From JAIEOG01 sp964519985 (GTDB lineage Bacteria > Bdellovibrionota > FAC87 > UBA2466): a DNA stretch of 64,000 nt. The notes beneath the pieces were generated by a model. That model was not told where the DNA came from, ran no database searches, and saw nothing but the letters and a program-made list of their open reading frames with translations. The translations under genes were made by a program, and so were the position numbers. The DNA lies in the NCBI GenBank assembly GCA_964519985.1, contig CAZFMF010000018.1:1-64000 (forward strand), read 5' to 3'. This document shows positions 7,892 to 16,585 of the stretch, piece by piece; the stretch's first letter is position 1, and every line of letters starts with the position of its first letter.

Positions 7892-10156
7892 TTGGACTAC
7901 CTAGCAAAATTGAATGAAGAGCAGCGGCGCGCGGTGGAATACGGGGCGGGACCCCTCTTGGTTTTGGCCGGGGCCGGTTCGGGAAAGACTCGGGTACTGA
8001 CCCACCGCATTGCCCACCTGATTCACCATTATAAAGTGCATCCTTCGGAAATCTTTTCCGTGACGTTCACCAATAAAGCGGCGGCGGAGATGCGCCACCG
8101 GGTTTTTGCGCTGATGCAAGGGCACCCGGCCTTTCGGGGCGAGCGCGATATTTGGGTGAGCACCTTTCATTCCTCCTGTATGCGCATTTTGCGCTCGGAC
8201 ATCCACCACCTCGGCTATCTGAATCAGTTCACGATCTATGATGACGCGGATCAGCTCTCGGTGGTGAAGGCCTGCTTGAAAGAGTTTCACTACAATGACA
8301 GCTCCTTCTCCCCCAAGGCATTCCAGGGGCGAATCAATCGGCTGAAAAACGAAGGCATCGATTTCGCGTCGTACCGGCCCACCCAATTTGGAGGACCCTT
8401 CGAGGAGGCGTTTACCCGGGTTTTCGAGCGTTACACGCAGGTCCTGCAAAAGTCTTCGGCCGTGGATTTCGCGGATTTAATTCTGTTGACCGTGAAACTT
8501 TTCCAGCAGTTTCCCAAAGTGCTAGCGGCTTATCAGGCCCGTTTCCCATTTGTTTTGATCGATGAGTACCAGGATACGAACAAGTGCCAGTATCTTTTGA
8601 TGAAGCAGCTGGCCGGTCGCGACGCGAATCTCTGCGCGGTGGGCGATGAAGACCAGTCGATCTACCGATGGCGCGGAGCGGATATCTCGAATATTTTGAA
8701 CTTCGAGAAGGACTATCCCACCGCCCAGATTTTCAAGTTGGAACAAAACTACCGTTCCAGCCGGAACATCATCGAGGCCGCGAGCCACCTCATTTCCAAT
8801 AATACTGAGCGCCGCGATAAGAAGCTTTGGACCGACAATCAAGTGGGCGAGAAGATCGCGCTTTTGGAGTGCTACGACGAACACGACGAAGCCATCAAAG
8901 TCGCGTCGGAAGTCATGAATGCCCTTTCGCAGGAGTTTCCCCTCAATCAGATTGCGATTTTCTACCGCACGAATGCCCAGTCGCGTTTGTTGGAAGACAT
9001 GCTGCGGGCGAAAGGCATTCACTACCAGATTTACGGCGGCCAGAAATTTTACGACCGCATGGAAGTGAAGGATCTGCTGGCCTACCTGAAGCTGATTTGC
9101 AATCCGGACGACGATGTGAGCTTCCGTCGGGTGGTCAATGTCCCTGCGCGAGGGATCGGGGCCGTTTCCTTAGAAAAGCTCGTCGACAAAGCTAGGACCC
9201 AAGGGGTTTCGCTCTTCCGGCTTCTGGAAATGGCATTCGGATCGAAACCCGAGATCGCTCTGGAACTCGGGCGAGCGGAAAAGAATTTGCGGGGCTTCTA
9301 CCAGCTGGTCGAAACGTTGAAGACCGCTAAGCGCGACCTCTTGCCCTCCGACTTGATCACCATGGCGATCGAGGACACCGGCTATCGCAAGATGCTCACG
9401 GATGAACACTCCACCGAATCGCAAAGCCGATTGGAAAATTTGGCGGAATTGCGACAAAGCGTAGTGGAATTTGAACTGCGCAGTGGGGCGGAAAATCCCG
9501 AGAAGGAATTGACGATTGAATCTTTCCTCGAGGAGATTGCGCTCGTCAGCGACATCGATCGCTTCGATCCGGATGCGCCCGCGCTGAAAATGATGACCAT
9601 CCATATGGCGAAGGGTCTGGAGTTCGACGTGGTCTTTATCGTGGGACTCGAAGAAGAGCTTTTCCCCAGTCTGCGCCCGTGGGAGCCGGAGGAACCGGCC
9701 GATGTCGAAGAAGAACGCCGCTTGATGTACGTCGGGATGACGCGAGCCCGAAAGAAACTCCATCTCCTATTCGCAAAGAACCGGACCATTTTTGGCAACG
9801 CGGGTTTTCGGGTGATGAGCCGTTTTGTCGATGAGATCCCCCGTGACTATATTGAGGAGAAACGTGCTGACTATTTTACCCGCCGGCGCGGCGCCATGGA
9901 TCGTCCCGGTTTGATCCCGGCTCCGCAACGCACCACGGATGAGTGGGCGCAAGTCTCCGACTATCCGGAAAGCTGGTCCCAAGAACCCGAAGAAGAGACG
10001 GAAGGCGAATACCGTCAGGGGGCTAGGGTCCTCCACCCGCTTTTTGGGGAAGGGGTGGTGCGCCGGAGCATTGGGCGGGACAAGCTGATCGTGGAGTTTG
10101 CCGGTCGGGGGATGAAGAAAATCTCCCTCAAATTCACCCAGCTCAAGGTCTTGTAG
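7892..10156 (+). CDS. uvrD: UvrD/PcrA-family superfamily 1 DNA helicase
   Basis: 754 residues. Motifs run in order: Q motif (Gln11), Walker A AGAGSGKT (Lys32), DExx box DEYQD (about 223), GDEDQSIYRWRGAD (motif III), TIHMAKGLEFDVVF (V) and RRLMYVGMTRARKKL (VI). It is a 3'-5' translocase of nucleotide-excision and replication-fork repair. The last ~50 residues (GARVLHPLFGEGVV...) form the Tudor-like tail that in PcrA/UvrD contacts RNA polymerase. The start appears to be TTG at 7892, giving the family N-terminus directly (LNEEQRRAV). uvrD and pcrA cannot be told apart here. It runs divergent to the HEAT-cyclophilin gene, 52 bp away. Confidence 0.93.
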   Translation: MDYLAKLNEEQRRAVEYGAGPLLVLAGAGSGKTRVLTHRIAHLIHHYKVHPSEIFSVTFTNKAAAEMRHRVFALMQGHPAFRGERDIWVSTFHSSCMRILRSDIHHLGYLNQFTIYDDADQLSVVKACLKEFHYNDSSFSPKAFQGRINRLKNEGIDFASYRPTQFGGPFEEAFTRVFERYTQVLQKSSAVDFADLILLTVKLFQQFPKVLAAYQARFPFVLIDEYQDTNKCQYLLMKQLAGRDANLCAVGDEDQSIYRWRGADISNILNFEKDYPTAQIFKLEQNYRSSRNIIEAASHLISNNTERRDKKLWTDNQVGEKIALLECYDEHDEAIKVASEVMNALSQEFPLNQIAIFYRTNAQSRLLEDMLRAKGIHYQIYGGQKFYDRMEVKDLLAYLKLICNPDDDVSFRRVVNVPARGIGAVSLEKLVDKARTQGVSLFRLLEMAFGSKPEIALELGRAEKNLRGFYQLVETLKTAKRDLLPSDLITMAIEDTGYRKMLTDEHSTESQSRLENLAELRQSVVEFELRSGAENPEKELTIESFLEEIALVSDIDRFDPDAPALKMMTIHMAKGLEFDVVFIVGLEEELFPSLRPWEPEEPADVEEERRLMYVGMTRARKKLHLLFAKNRTIFGNAGFRVMSRFVDEIPRDYIEEKRADYFTRRRGAMDRPGLIPAPQRTTDEWAQVSDYPESWSQEPEEETEGEYRQGARVLHPLFGEGVVRRSIGRDKLIVEFAGRGMKKISLKFTQLKVL

Positions 10157-10199
10157 CGCAGTTGCCGAGGCCGATATCTGCGGGTAAGTTACCCCCCTT

Positions 10200-10493
10200 A
10201 TGTTTAGCCGCGAAGAAGTCCTGCGCATCGCCAAGCTCGCCCGATTGGAACTGACCGAAGAAGAAGTCGAGCGATACCGACAGCAGCTCGAACGGGTTCT
10301 CGGGTACGTCCGCGAGCTGCAGGGCGTGGCCACGGAGGGGGATGCGTTTGTGAAACACGTCCCTCGCGATTCCGTCGCCCTGCGGGGAGATAAAGTTTTG
10401 CCGTTCGCCAATACCAAGGGTCTTTTGGAAAATGCCCCGGCACTGGAAGGCGATGCCTTCCTGCTGCCCACGGTGGTGGAGCACGAAGCATGA
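10200..10493 (+). CDS. gatC: Asp-tRNA(Asn)/Glu-tRNA(Gln) amidotransferase subunit C
   Basis: 97-residue scaffold of GatCAB, which amidates misacylated Glu-tRNA(Gln) and/or Asp-tRNA(Asn) in the cytoplasm. The opening EEVLRIAKLARLELTEEE and the later hydrophobic VPRDS ... LPFANTKGLLENAP are typical GatC helices that wrap GatA. First gene of gatC-gatA-gatB, with a 4-bp ATGA overlap to gatA. Its ATG lies 43 bp after uvrD on the same strand, so it may be co-transcribed with it. Presence of GatCAB implies that glutaminyl- and/or asparaginyl-tRNA are made indirectly in this organism. Confidence 0.94.
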   Translation: MFSREEVLRIAKLARLELTEEEVERYRQQLERVLGYVRELQGVATEGDAFVKHVPRDSVALRGDKVLPFANTKGLLENAPALEGDAFLLPTVVEHEA

Positions 10494-11971
10494 GTGCATT
10501 TCGGAAGCAGGGAATTCAGGATCTTTGCGAGGGATACCAGCGTAAGGACTTCAAGCCGACGGAGGTCGTGAGTTCGCTGCTCGACGTCGTCAAAAAGTCG
10601 AATCCGGAGCTGAATGCGATTTTGGAATTACGCGCGGAAGATGTGCTCGCGCGGGCCAAGGATTTGGACGCGCGCCTCGGTGAGGCCGCGAAGCTGCCCC
10701 TGTACGGCGTTCCGATCGCGATCAAGGACAATATTCTGGTGAAGGGCTGGAAGGCGACGGCCGGCTCGAAGAGTTTGGAAAAGTACTTGTCTCCCTACAC
10801 GGGAACTTGTGTGGAGCGGCTGGAGGCGGCCGGGGCCATTGTTTTCGGCAAAGCGAATTGTGATGAGTTCGCCATGGGGTCCTCGAATGAGAACAGTGCC
10901 TTTGGTCCCGCGCGCAACCCCTGGGATCCGGAGCGAGTGACCGGCGGTTCTAGCGGCGGATCGGCGGCGGCCGTGGCGGCCGGTTTTGCTCCCGGAGCCC
11001 TGGGAACCGACACCGGGGGATCGATTCGGCAGCCGGCCAGTCTTTGCGGCGTCGTCGGCGTAAAGCCGACGTATGGTCGCGTGAGCCGCTACGGAGTGAT
11101 TGCGTTTGCGAGCTCATTGGATCAGGTCGGGCCTTTCGGGCGTTCGGTTTGGGACGCGGCCCGGATGATGGAAGTCATTTCCGGTTACGACGCGCGCGAC
11201 GCCACGAGTTCGCGGGCGGTGGTGCCTAAGTTTACCGAGAATCTCGCGACCCCGGGCGCCGATTCTTTACGCAATTTGAGTATCGGTATCGCGCCCGAAT
11301 GGATGGAGGGCCTCGATCCGGAAGTCCGGAAGTCGTTCGATACTTCGGTCGAGACGCTGAAATCGCTCGGTGCCAAAATCGTCGAAGTGAAGCTCCCCCA
11401 CACGAAGTACGCGCTCTCGGTGTACTACTTGATCGCGGCGAGTGAAGCGAGTAGCAACCTAGCTCGTTACGACGGTATTCACTATGGCGGTCGCACCCCA
11501 TCGGCCAAGGATCTGGAGGAAGTTTATTCGCGCAGCCGGGGGGGCACGCTCGGACGCGAGGTGAAGTTGCGCATCATGTTGGGAACCTACGCTTTGAGCG
11601 CTGGCTACTACGATGCGTTTTACGGAAAAGCGAATCAAGTCCGGCGGTTGATCCAAAAGGACTTTGAAGACGCTTTCGCCAAAGTCCATTGTGTGGCCTC
11701 TCCGACTGCCCCGACCACCGCGTTCCGATTGGGAGAGAAGCTCGAAGACCCGTTGACGATGTATCTCTCCGATATTTTTACCTTGCCGGTGAACCTCGCG
11801 GGACTGCCGGGCATCTCCGTCCCAAGTGGATTGGATTCCGATCGCTTGCCGATTGGTTTGCAGCTGATCGGAAAGCTCTTCGACGAAAGCCAGCTTTTGC
11901 AAATTGCCAATGCCTATGAAAAAGCGCGCGGCCCGTTATCGCAGCCTCCGTGGAAAGGAGATCGGGCATGA
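10490..11971 (+). CDS. gatA: Asp-tRNA(Asn)/Glu-tRNA(Gln) amidotransferase subunit A (amidase)
   Basis: 493 residues, normal family length. The amidase-signature Ser-cisSer-Lys triad is intact: Lys79 in IAIKDN, Ser154 in TGGSSGGS, and the nucleophile Ser178 in DTGGSIRQP. It releases ammonia from glutamine, which is channelled to GatB for transamidation. It overlaps gatC by 4 bp and gatB by 4 bp (ATGA), the compact operon expected for a fixed-stoichiometry complex. Confidence 0.96.
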   Translation: MSAFRKQGIQDLCEGYQRKDFKPTEVVSSLLDVVKKSNPELNAILELRAEDVLARAKDLDARLGEAAKLPLYGVPIAIKDNILVKGWKATAGSKSLEKYLSPYTGTCVERLEAAGAIVFGKANCDEFAMGSSNENSAFGPARNPWDPERVTGGSSGGSAAAVAAGFAPGALGTDTGGSIRQPASLCGVVGVKPTYGRVSRYGVIAFASSLDQVGPFGRSVWDAARMMEVISGYDARDATSSRAVVPKFTENLATPGADSLRNLSIGIAPEWMEGLDPEVRKSFDTSVETLKSLGAKIVEVKLPHTKYALSVYYLIAASEASSNLARYDGIHYGGRTPSAKDLEEVYSRSRGGTLGREVKLRIMLGTYALSAGYYDAFYGKANQVRRLIQKDFEDAFAKVHCVASPTAPTTAFRLGEKLEDPLTMYLSDIFTLPVNLAGLPGISVPSGLDSDRLPIGLQLIGKLFDESQLLQIANAYEKARGPLSQPPWKGDRA

Positions 11972-13401
11972 GCGACAATCGATTTGAAGCCGTGATCGGA
12001 CTCGAAGTCCACGCCCAGGTGCTCACTAAGAGTAAGATGTTTTGCTCCTGCGCCAATGCGTTCGGCACCGAAGTGAACACGCAGATATGCCCGGTTTGCT
12101 CCGGTCAACCTGGCTCTTTGCCGGTGATCAACCAAGCCGCGATCGAATTGGGCATCCGCGCGGCCTTGGCGTTAAACCTTAAAATCCATTCCGAGAGTGT
12201 TTTCGCCCGGAAGAACTATTTCTATCCGGATCTCCCGAAGGGCTACCAGATCAGTCAGTATGAGCGGCCCTATTCCACCGGCGGCAAAATTGAAGTCATC
12301 TTGAAAACCGGGGAAACGAAGTGGATCGGAATTACTCGCATTCACTTCGAGGAAGATGCCGGCAAATCGATCCACGGGGAAGGTGGAACCCTCGTCAATC
12401 TCAATCGCGCCGGCGTGCCACTCATCGAAATCGTGAGCGAACCCGATATGCGTAACTCGCACGAAGCCGGTCAGTACCTACGCGCCCTGCATTCGGTTTT
12501 GCGCTTCGGGGATATCTGTGACGGAAACATGGATCAGGGCAGCTTCCGCTGCGATGCGAATATCTCGGTGCGCCCGGTGGGTCAGCAGAAATTCGGCACG
12601 AAGGTGGAGTTGAAAAACATCAATTCCTTCCGCTTTGTCGAAAAAGCGATCGATTACGAAATTGAACGGCAAATTGATTGCATCGATCACGGTAAGCCGA
12701 TCGTACAGGAAACCCGCAGCTGGAATTCCGCTAAGGGCGTTACCGAAACGATGCGCGCCAAGGAACAGGCCCATGACTACCGATACTTCCCGGAGCCGGA
12801 CCTTCCGCCGCTGGTGATCCCGCAGACCTGGATCGATAAAGTAGCGGCGGAAATGCCGGAGATGCCGGCGGCCAAGCGCGGTCGTTTCAGGGCCGATTAC
12901 GGCCTGGGCGACTACGACGCGGGGGTTTTGACCTCGACGAAAGAGCTCGCGAAGTTCTACGAGGACACCGCGGCCAAGTCGGGCAATCCGAAGGCCACCG
13001 CCAACTGGGTCATGAATGAGCTCCTGGGACGTTTGAACGCGGCCGGCAAGGAAATCGAGGACAGCCCGGTTTCGGTCGAAAATCTCGCCCAGTTGATTCA
13101 ATCCGTGGAGACGGGCAAGATTAGCGGTAAGATTGCAAAAACGGTATTTGAGGAAATGTTCGCCGAAGGTGGAGACCCGGAGTCCATCATTAAGGCTAAG
13201 GGGCTCGTGCAAATCAGCGACCCGGCGGCCATCGAAGCGATCGTAAAGAAGATCGTGGCGGCAAACCCGCAACAGGCGGCGGACTACCGGGCCGGCAAAG
13301 TAAAGCTTCTCGGCTTCTTCGTGGGTCAGGCTATGAAGGAAACCAAGGGGCAAGCGAATCCGGCCCTGCTAAACGATCTGGTAAAAAAAGTCTTGGGTTA
13401 G
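11968..13401 (+). CDS. gatB: Asp-tRNA(Asn)/Glu-tRNA(Gln) amidotransferase subunit B
   Basis: 477 residues. It opens with the GatB signature FEAVIGLEVHAQV, has the zinc-site cysteines in CSCAN ... CPVCSGQPG, the kinase-like PKGYQISQYE block, and the C-terminal YqeY/tail domain (residues ~330-477) that binds the tRNA elbow. It phosphorylates and amidates the misacylated tRNA. I chose ATG 11968 because it overlaps the gatA stop as ATGA and is preceded by GGAAAGGAG; an upstream in-frame start at 11950 would overlap gatA further and lacks a site. Confidence 0.96.
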   Translation: MSDNRFEAVIGLEVHAQVLTKSKMFCSCANAFGTEVNTQICPVCSGQPGSLPVINQAAIELGIRAALALNLKIHSESVFARKNYFYPDLPKGYQISQYERPYSTGGKIEVILKTGETKWIGITRIHFEEDAGKSIHGEGGTLVNLNRAGVPLIEIVSEPDMRNSHEAGQYLRALHSVLRFGDICDGNMDQGSFRCDANISVRPVGQQKFGTKVELKNINSFRFVEKAIDYEIERQIDCIDHGKPIVQETRSWNSAKGVTETMRAKEQAHDYRYFPEPDLPPLVIPQTWIDKVAAEMPEMPAAKRGRFRADYGLGDYDAGVLTSTKELAKFYEDTAAKSGNPKATANWVMNELLGRLNAAGKEIEDSPVSVENLAQLIQSVETGKISGKIAKTVFEEMFAEGGDPESIIKAKGLVQISDPAAIEAIVKKIVAANPQQAADYRAGKVKLLGFFVGQAMKETKGQANPALLNDLVKKVLG

Positions 13402-13428
13402 GACGGCGAAAGCCGCAAGGAGATGACG

Positions 13429-14385
13429 ATGCGGGCTCTGATCACGGGAATTACGGGACAGGACGGTTCGTACCTCGCCGAATTTCTTCTCGGTAAAAAG
13501 TACGAAGTCTTCGGGGTGGTGCGTCGTTCCTCGACGGAGAACTATGAGCGCATTTCCCATCTGCGCGATCGGGTGAAACTGGTTCAAGCCGATCTTTTGG
13601 ACCAGGTCTCCTTGACGCAAGCGTTGCAACAGGCCCAGCCCGATGAAGTTTACAACTTGGCCGCCCAATCCTTTGTCCCGACGTCGTGGCAGCAACCGGT
13701 TTTGACCGCCGAGTTCACCGCGGTGGGCGTATCGCGTATTTTGGAAGCAGTACGCGCGGTTTGTCCTAAGACGCGCTTTTACCAAGCCTCTAGTTCAGAA
13801 ATGTTTGGGAAAGTTCGCGAGATCCCCCAGACCGAGAACACGCCATTTTATCCACGCAGTCCTTACGGGGTGGCTAAGGCGTACGGTCACCATATTACGG
13901 TGAATTACCGGGAGAGCTACGGCATGCACGCCGTTTCCGGAATCTTGTTCAATCACGAATCTCCCCGCCGCGGTTTGGAGTTTGTGACGCGCAAGATCAC
14001 CGACGGTGTGGCCCAGATCAAATTGGGCCTGTCGAAGGAGTTGCGTCTCGGCAACCTCGAGGCGGCCCGCGATTGGGGCTTTGCCGGTGATTACGTGCGC
14101 GCCATGTGGATGATGCTTCAGCACGATGAGCCGCAGGATTTCGTCGTGGCGACCGGGGTAAAGCATACCGTGCGCCAATTCGCCGATGCCGCTTTCAAGT
14201 CGGTGGGCCTGAACTACGAAGACTACGTGCAGATTGACCCCGCGTTTTTGCGCCCGGCCGAAGTGGACCAGCTCCTAGGCGATCCGTCGAAAGCGAAGCG
14301 CATTCTTGGCTGGCAACCGGAAGTCAGCTTCGAACAGATGATCGAAGACATGGTGCGGGCCGACCTCGCCCGTTACGCTAAGTAG
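13429..14385 (+). CDS. gmd: GDP-mannose 4,6-dehydratase
   Basis: 318 residues, an extended short-chain dehydrogenase. NADP-binding GITGQDGSYLAE at the N-terminus, ASSSEMFG (catalytic Ser/Glu), YGVAKAYGH (Tyr/Lys pair) and the RDWGFAGDYV block are diagnostic of Gmd rather than of dTDP-glucose dehydratase. It makes GDP-4-keto-6-deoxymannose, precursor of GDP-rhamnose, GDP-fucose or GDP-perosamine for surface glycans. AAGGAG at 13417-13422 sits six bases before ATG 13429 and directly abuts ATG 13423, so I prefer 13429. It is 27 bp after gatB. No fucose synthase or reductase follows, so the end product is unknown. The stop directly abuts that of the convergent reductase. Confidence 0.93.
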   Translation: MRALITGITGQDGSYLAEFLLGKKYEVFGVVRRSSTENYERISHLRDRVKLVQADLLDQVSLTQALQQAQPDEVYNLAAQSFVPTSWQQPVLTAEFTAVGVSRILEAVRAVCPKTRFYQASSSEMFGKVREIPQTENTPFYPRSPYGVAKAYGHHITVNYRESYGMHAVSGILFNHESPRRGLEFVTRKITDGVAQIKLGLSKELRLGNLEAARDWGFAGDYVRAMWMMLQHDEPQDFVVATGVKHTVRQFADAAFKSVGLNYEDYVQIDPAFLRPAEVDQLLGDPSKAKRILGWQPEVSFEQMIEDMVRADLARYAK

Positions 14386-15900
14386 CTATTTCAGCGCGGC
14401 GTAAATCTGTTTCACGACTGCTTCGGGTAGGGGTTTTAAAGGCACCGCTCCCATGGAGTCGTGAACATAGGCCGGTTTTCGCATTCCATTCAAAACGCAG
14501 CTCACTCCCGGAGTGTGAATCAAGATTCCGAGCGCCTTTTGCGACAGGGATGTCTTGCGCCATTCCTCGGGCAGGAAGGGATCGATTTTGGCAGAAAGCG
14601 CATCGCTGTTTTCCTGACTGCGGCGGTTGGCCGCGTCGCGCAGCGCGGCCAGGCACGAACGCAGCTTAGGTAGGTAGCGGTTTTGCCATTCGGCCCAGGG
14701 ACCCTGCTGCAGCTGCGTCGAAAGCTGATCGCATAGTTCCGTGACGTGTTGGCTGATCTGTTCCTCCACTTGGGACCATCGGTCTGCACCTAGGGGAAGA
14801 TCTTTCACTTGGGCCAGATCCTGGGTCCAACGGAAAAGATCGGATGCCGAAACGCCGCCGCCGGTTTGGATGCCCGGGGCGATCTTGACCGCGAATTCCC
14901 CTTCGAGCAATGCCAGCTGCTCGAGCAGCGTATCGATGGACCCCACTCCGGCGTTTTGACTAAAGTCGGACAGACGCACCATTTGCTGTTGGGTAAAGGC
15001 GTTCAGCGGGCGATTGACCAAGATCGCAATGCGTTGTTTGGCCGCGAACTCCAACGCGGTTTGGGAATCGGAAGGCCCGGTGTTTTTCACGAAGTAGGGG
15101 CCCGTTTCGTAAAGGTTCATCGGGAGCTGCGCCACGTGAAAATGGTGTTTTTCCGGCGCGCCATTTTTTTCCTGGGACGCGGCCCGCGCCGCTTCCCAAA
15201 AAAGGGACAAGGACGTTGCGTCCGGTCGATCCCCCGGTGCTCCCAAGGTATTGGACGACACGCCGTAGCCTTGGAGCTTACCCGCGGCCACTTGTTCTTC
15301 AAAAAAAACGAACGCGCGGCGCACGCGGTCATAAAACTCCTGCCGCAGCTCAGAGACGCGGAAGGGCGCGCCGCGTTTGGCCGCGTCCATCATGAAGTAT
15401 TCCGGATTGTGCAGGAGACAGAAGTCCAGGCATTCGACATCGAGACGTTCCAAAGATTTCTGGAGTTGCACGGCGAGAAAGTCCGGGTGGATGCAGTGCC
15501 AACACCCCTGCATGTATTTCACCATTTCCGCAAAGGGCTGGCCGGAGGCCTCGCGCTCCTGAGCGAGGGCCAGGGCTTGGCCCTGGACGTAACCGAGTTT
15601 CGAAACGAGTACGACCTGTTCCCGATCTAAAACGCCGACCCGGATAAGTTCCGCCAACGCTTTTCCCACCGCTCGTTCGCTACCGCCGTCGGTATAGTTC
15701 GACGAGGTATCGATTAAGTTACAACCCGAAAGCAGGGCGGTCTTAAGGGCTTCGGCTTGAACCGGCGAACGATCGTCGACCCGGTAACCACCGAAACCGA
15801 CGTGAGAGCAATGGAGCCCCGCCTCCAACCACCCTCCGAGTTCGGCCCGCGAATTGAAGTACTCGGCGGTGGCTTCCGCCGTTGCGTGTCCCGGTATCAT
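14386..15900 (-). CDS. Aldo/keto reductase with long C-terminal extension
   Basis: 504 residues against ~300-340 for ordinary AKRs. The N-terminal barrel keeps the catalytic set: Asp64 and Tyr69 in LIDTSSNYTDGG, Lys101 in LVSKLGY, His164 in CLLHNPEYF. Residues ~330-500 are a mostly helical extension that I do not recognise, closing with VSCVLNGMRKP, an AKR-like terminal nucleotide-binding block, so the extra sequence is probably an insertion before the last barrel elements. ATG 15900 has GGAGG four bases upstream; longer frames would run over the divergent bolA gene. Likely an NADPH-dependent carbonyl reductase of unknown substrate. Confidence 0.8.
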   Translation of the reverse strand: MIPGHATAEATAEYFNSRAELGGWLEAGLHCSHVGFGGYRVDDRSPVQAEALKTALLSGCNLIDTSSNYTDGGSERAVGKALAELIRVGVLDREQVVLVSKLGYVQGQALALAQEREASGQPFAEMVKYMQGCWHCIHPDFLAVQLQKSLERLDVECLDFCLLHNPEYFMMDAAKRGAPFRVSELRQEFYDRVRRAFVFFEEQVAAGKLQGYGVSSNTLGAPGDRPDATSLSLFWEAARAASQEKNGAPEKHHFHVAQLPMNLYETGPYFVKNTGPSDSQTALEFAAKQRIAILVNRPLNAFTQQQMVRLSDFSQNAGVGSIDTLLEQLALLEGEFAVKIAPGIQTGGGVSASDLFRWTQDLAQVKDLPLGADRWSQVEEQISQHVTELCDQLSTQLQQGPWAEWQNRYLPKLRSCLAALRDAANRRSQENSDALSAKIDPFLPEEWRKTSLSQKALGILIHTPGVSCVLNGMRKPAYVHDSMGAVPLKPLPEAVVKQIYAALK

Positions 15901-15993
15901 CGTGCCTCCGGCGGGCACAGTACCCGGGGCCGGCGATACCGGCAATGGCCCCGGCATTGCTTTTCTTGAAGGTTCAGGTAAGAGAGGGGCTCG

Positions 15994-16233
15994 ATGTTTT
16001 CGACGGATAAAATCAAAGAAATGGTAGAGACGGCGTTCCCAGGCTCTTCGGTGCAAGTCCGGGATTTGACCGGAACGAACGATCATTTTGAGCTCGTCGT
16101 GGTTTCCAGTATCTTTGAAGGCAAGCGTCCGGTGGAAAGACATCGGATGGTTTACACGGCCATCGGGGCCGCGGTGGGAAATGAAATCCACGCGCTCGCG
16201 CTCAAGACTTTGACGCCGTCGGAAAACGGCTAG
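15994..16233 (+). CDS. bolA: BolA/IbaG-family protein
   Basis: 79 residues with the class II KH-like BolA fold: DHFELVVVSSIFEG, then RHRMVYTAIGA and EIHALALKTLTP, where His in RHRM is the usual ligand shared with a glutaredoxin [2Fe-2S] cluster. BolA proteins act with monothiol glutaredoxins in iron-sulfur trafficking and iron sensing. It is preceded by AGAGGGG and followed 10 bp later by a CGFS glutaredoxin, so the two partners are encoded together. It is divergent from the aldo/keto reductase. Confidence 0.92.
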   Translation: MFSTDKIKEMVETAFPGSSVQVRDLTGTNDHFELVVVSSIFEGKRPVERHRMVYTAIGAAVGNEIHALALKTLTPSENG

Positions 16234-16243
16234 GGGAAAGAAC

Positions 16244-16582
16244 ATGGTTTACCAAGATGAGGCAGAAGTTCAGAAAGTGATTTCGGAATCAGTGGCTCAG
16301 CATCCGATCATCCTTTTCGTGAAGGGCACCCCGGAGGCGCCGCAATGCGGGTTCTCTAAAGGGGTGATGGACATGTTTTCCTATCTCGAGGTTCCTTTCC
16401 AGACCGTGAACGTCCTGGCCGATCCGATGATTCGTGAAGGCATCAAGAAGTTCACCCAGTGGCCGACGATTCCCCAGATCTTTATCAAAGGAGAATTCAT
16501 CGGCGGCTTCGATATCGTGCGCGATCTCTTCGAACGCGGCGAATTGGAAGCGATGGTGAAATCCGCTACCGCCCCCAAATAA
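16244..16582 (+). CDS. grxD: Monothiol (CGFS) glutaredoxin
   Basis: 112 residues. The family signature FVKGTP (25-30) and PQCGFS (active Cys35), then WPTIPQIFIKGEFIGGFDI for glutathione binding. Monothiol Grx4-type enzymes hold a [2Fe-2S] cluster with glutathione and pass it to apo-proteins or to BolA. It lies directly after bolA, and the next membrane protein starts three bases after its stop, so it heads or shares a three-gene operon. Confidence 0.95.
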   Translation: MVYQDEAEVQKVISESVAQHPIILFVKGTPEAPQCGFSKGVMDMFSYLEVPFQTVNVLADPMIREGIKKFTQWPTIPQIFIKGEFIGGFDIVRDLFERGELEAMVKSATAPK

Positions 16583-16585
16583 GCC

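Noticed and set aside
12478..13353. 291-codon antisense frame within gatB
   Set aside because: Arg/His/Leu-rich shadow frame with no motif; gatB is intact on the other strand.
14809..15630. 273-codon plus-strand frame inside the aldo/keto reductase gene
   Set aside because: Composition of a shadow frame; the minus strand carries the AKR catalytic residues.
15901..16245. N-terminal extension of the aldo/keto reductase to 16245
   Set aside because: It would lie over bolA on the opposite strand, and ATG 15900 has a good GGAGG site.
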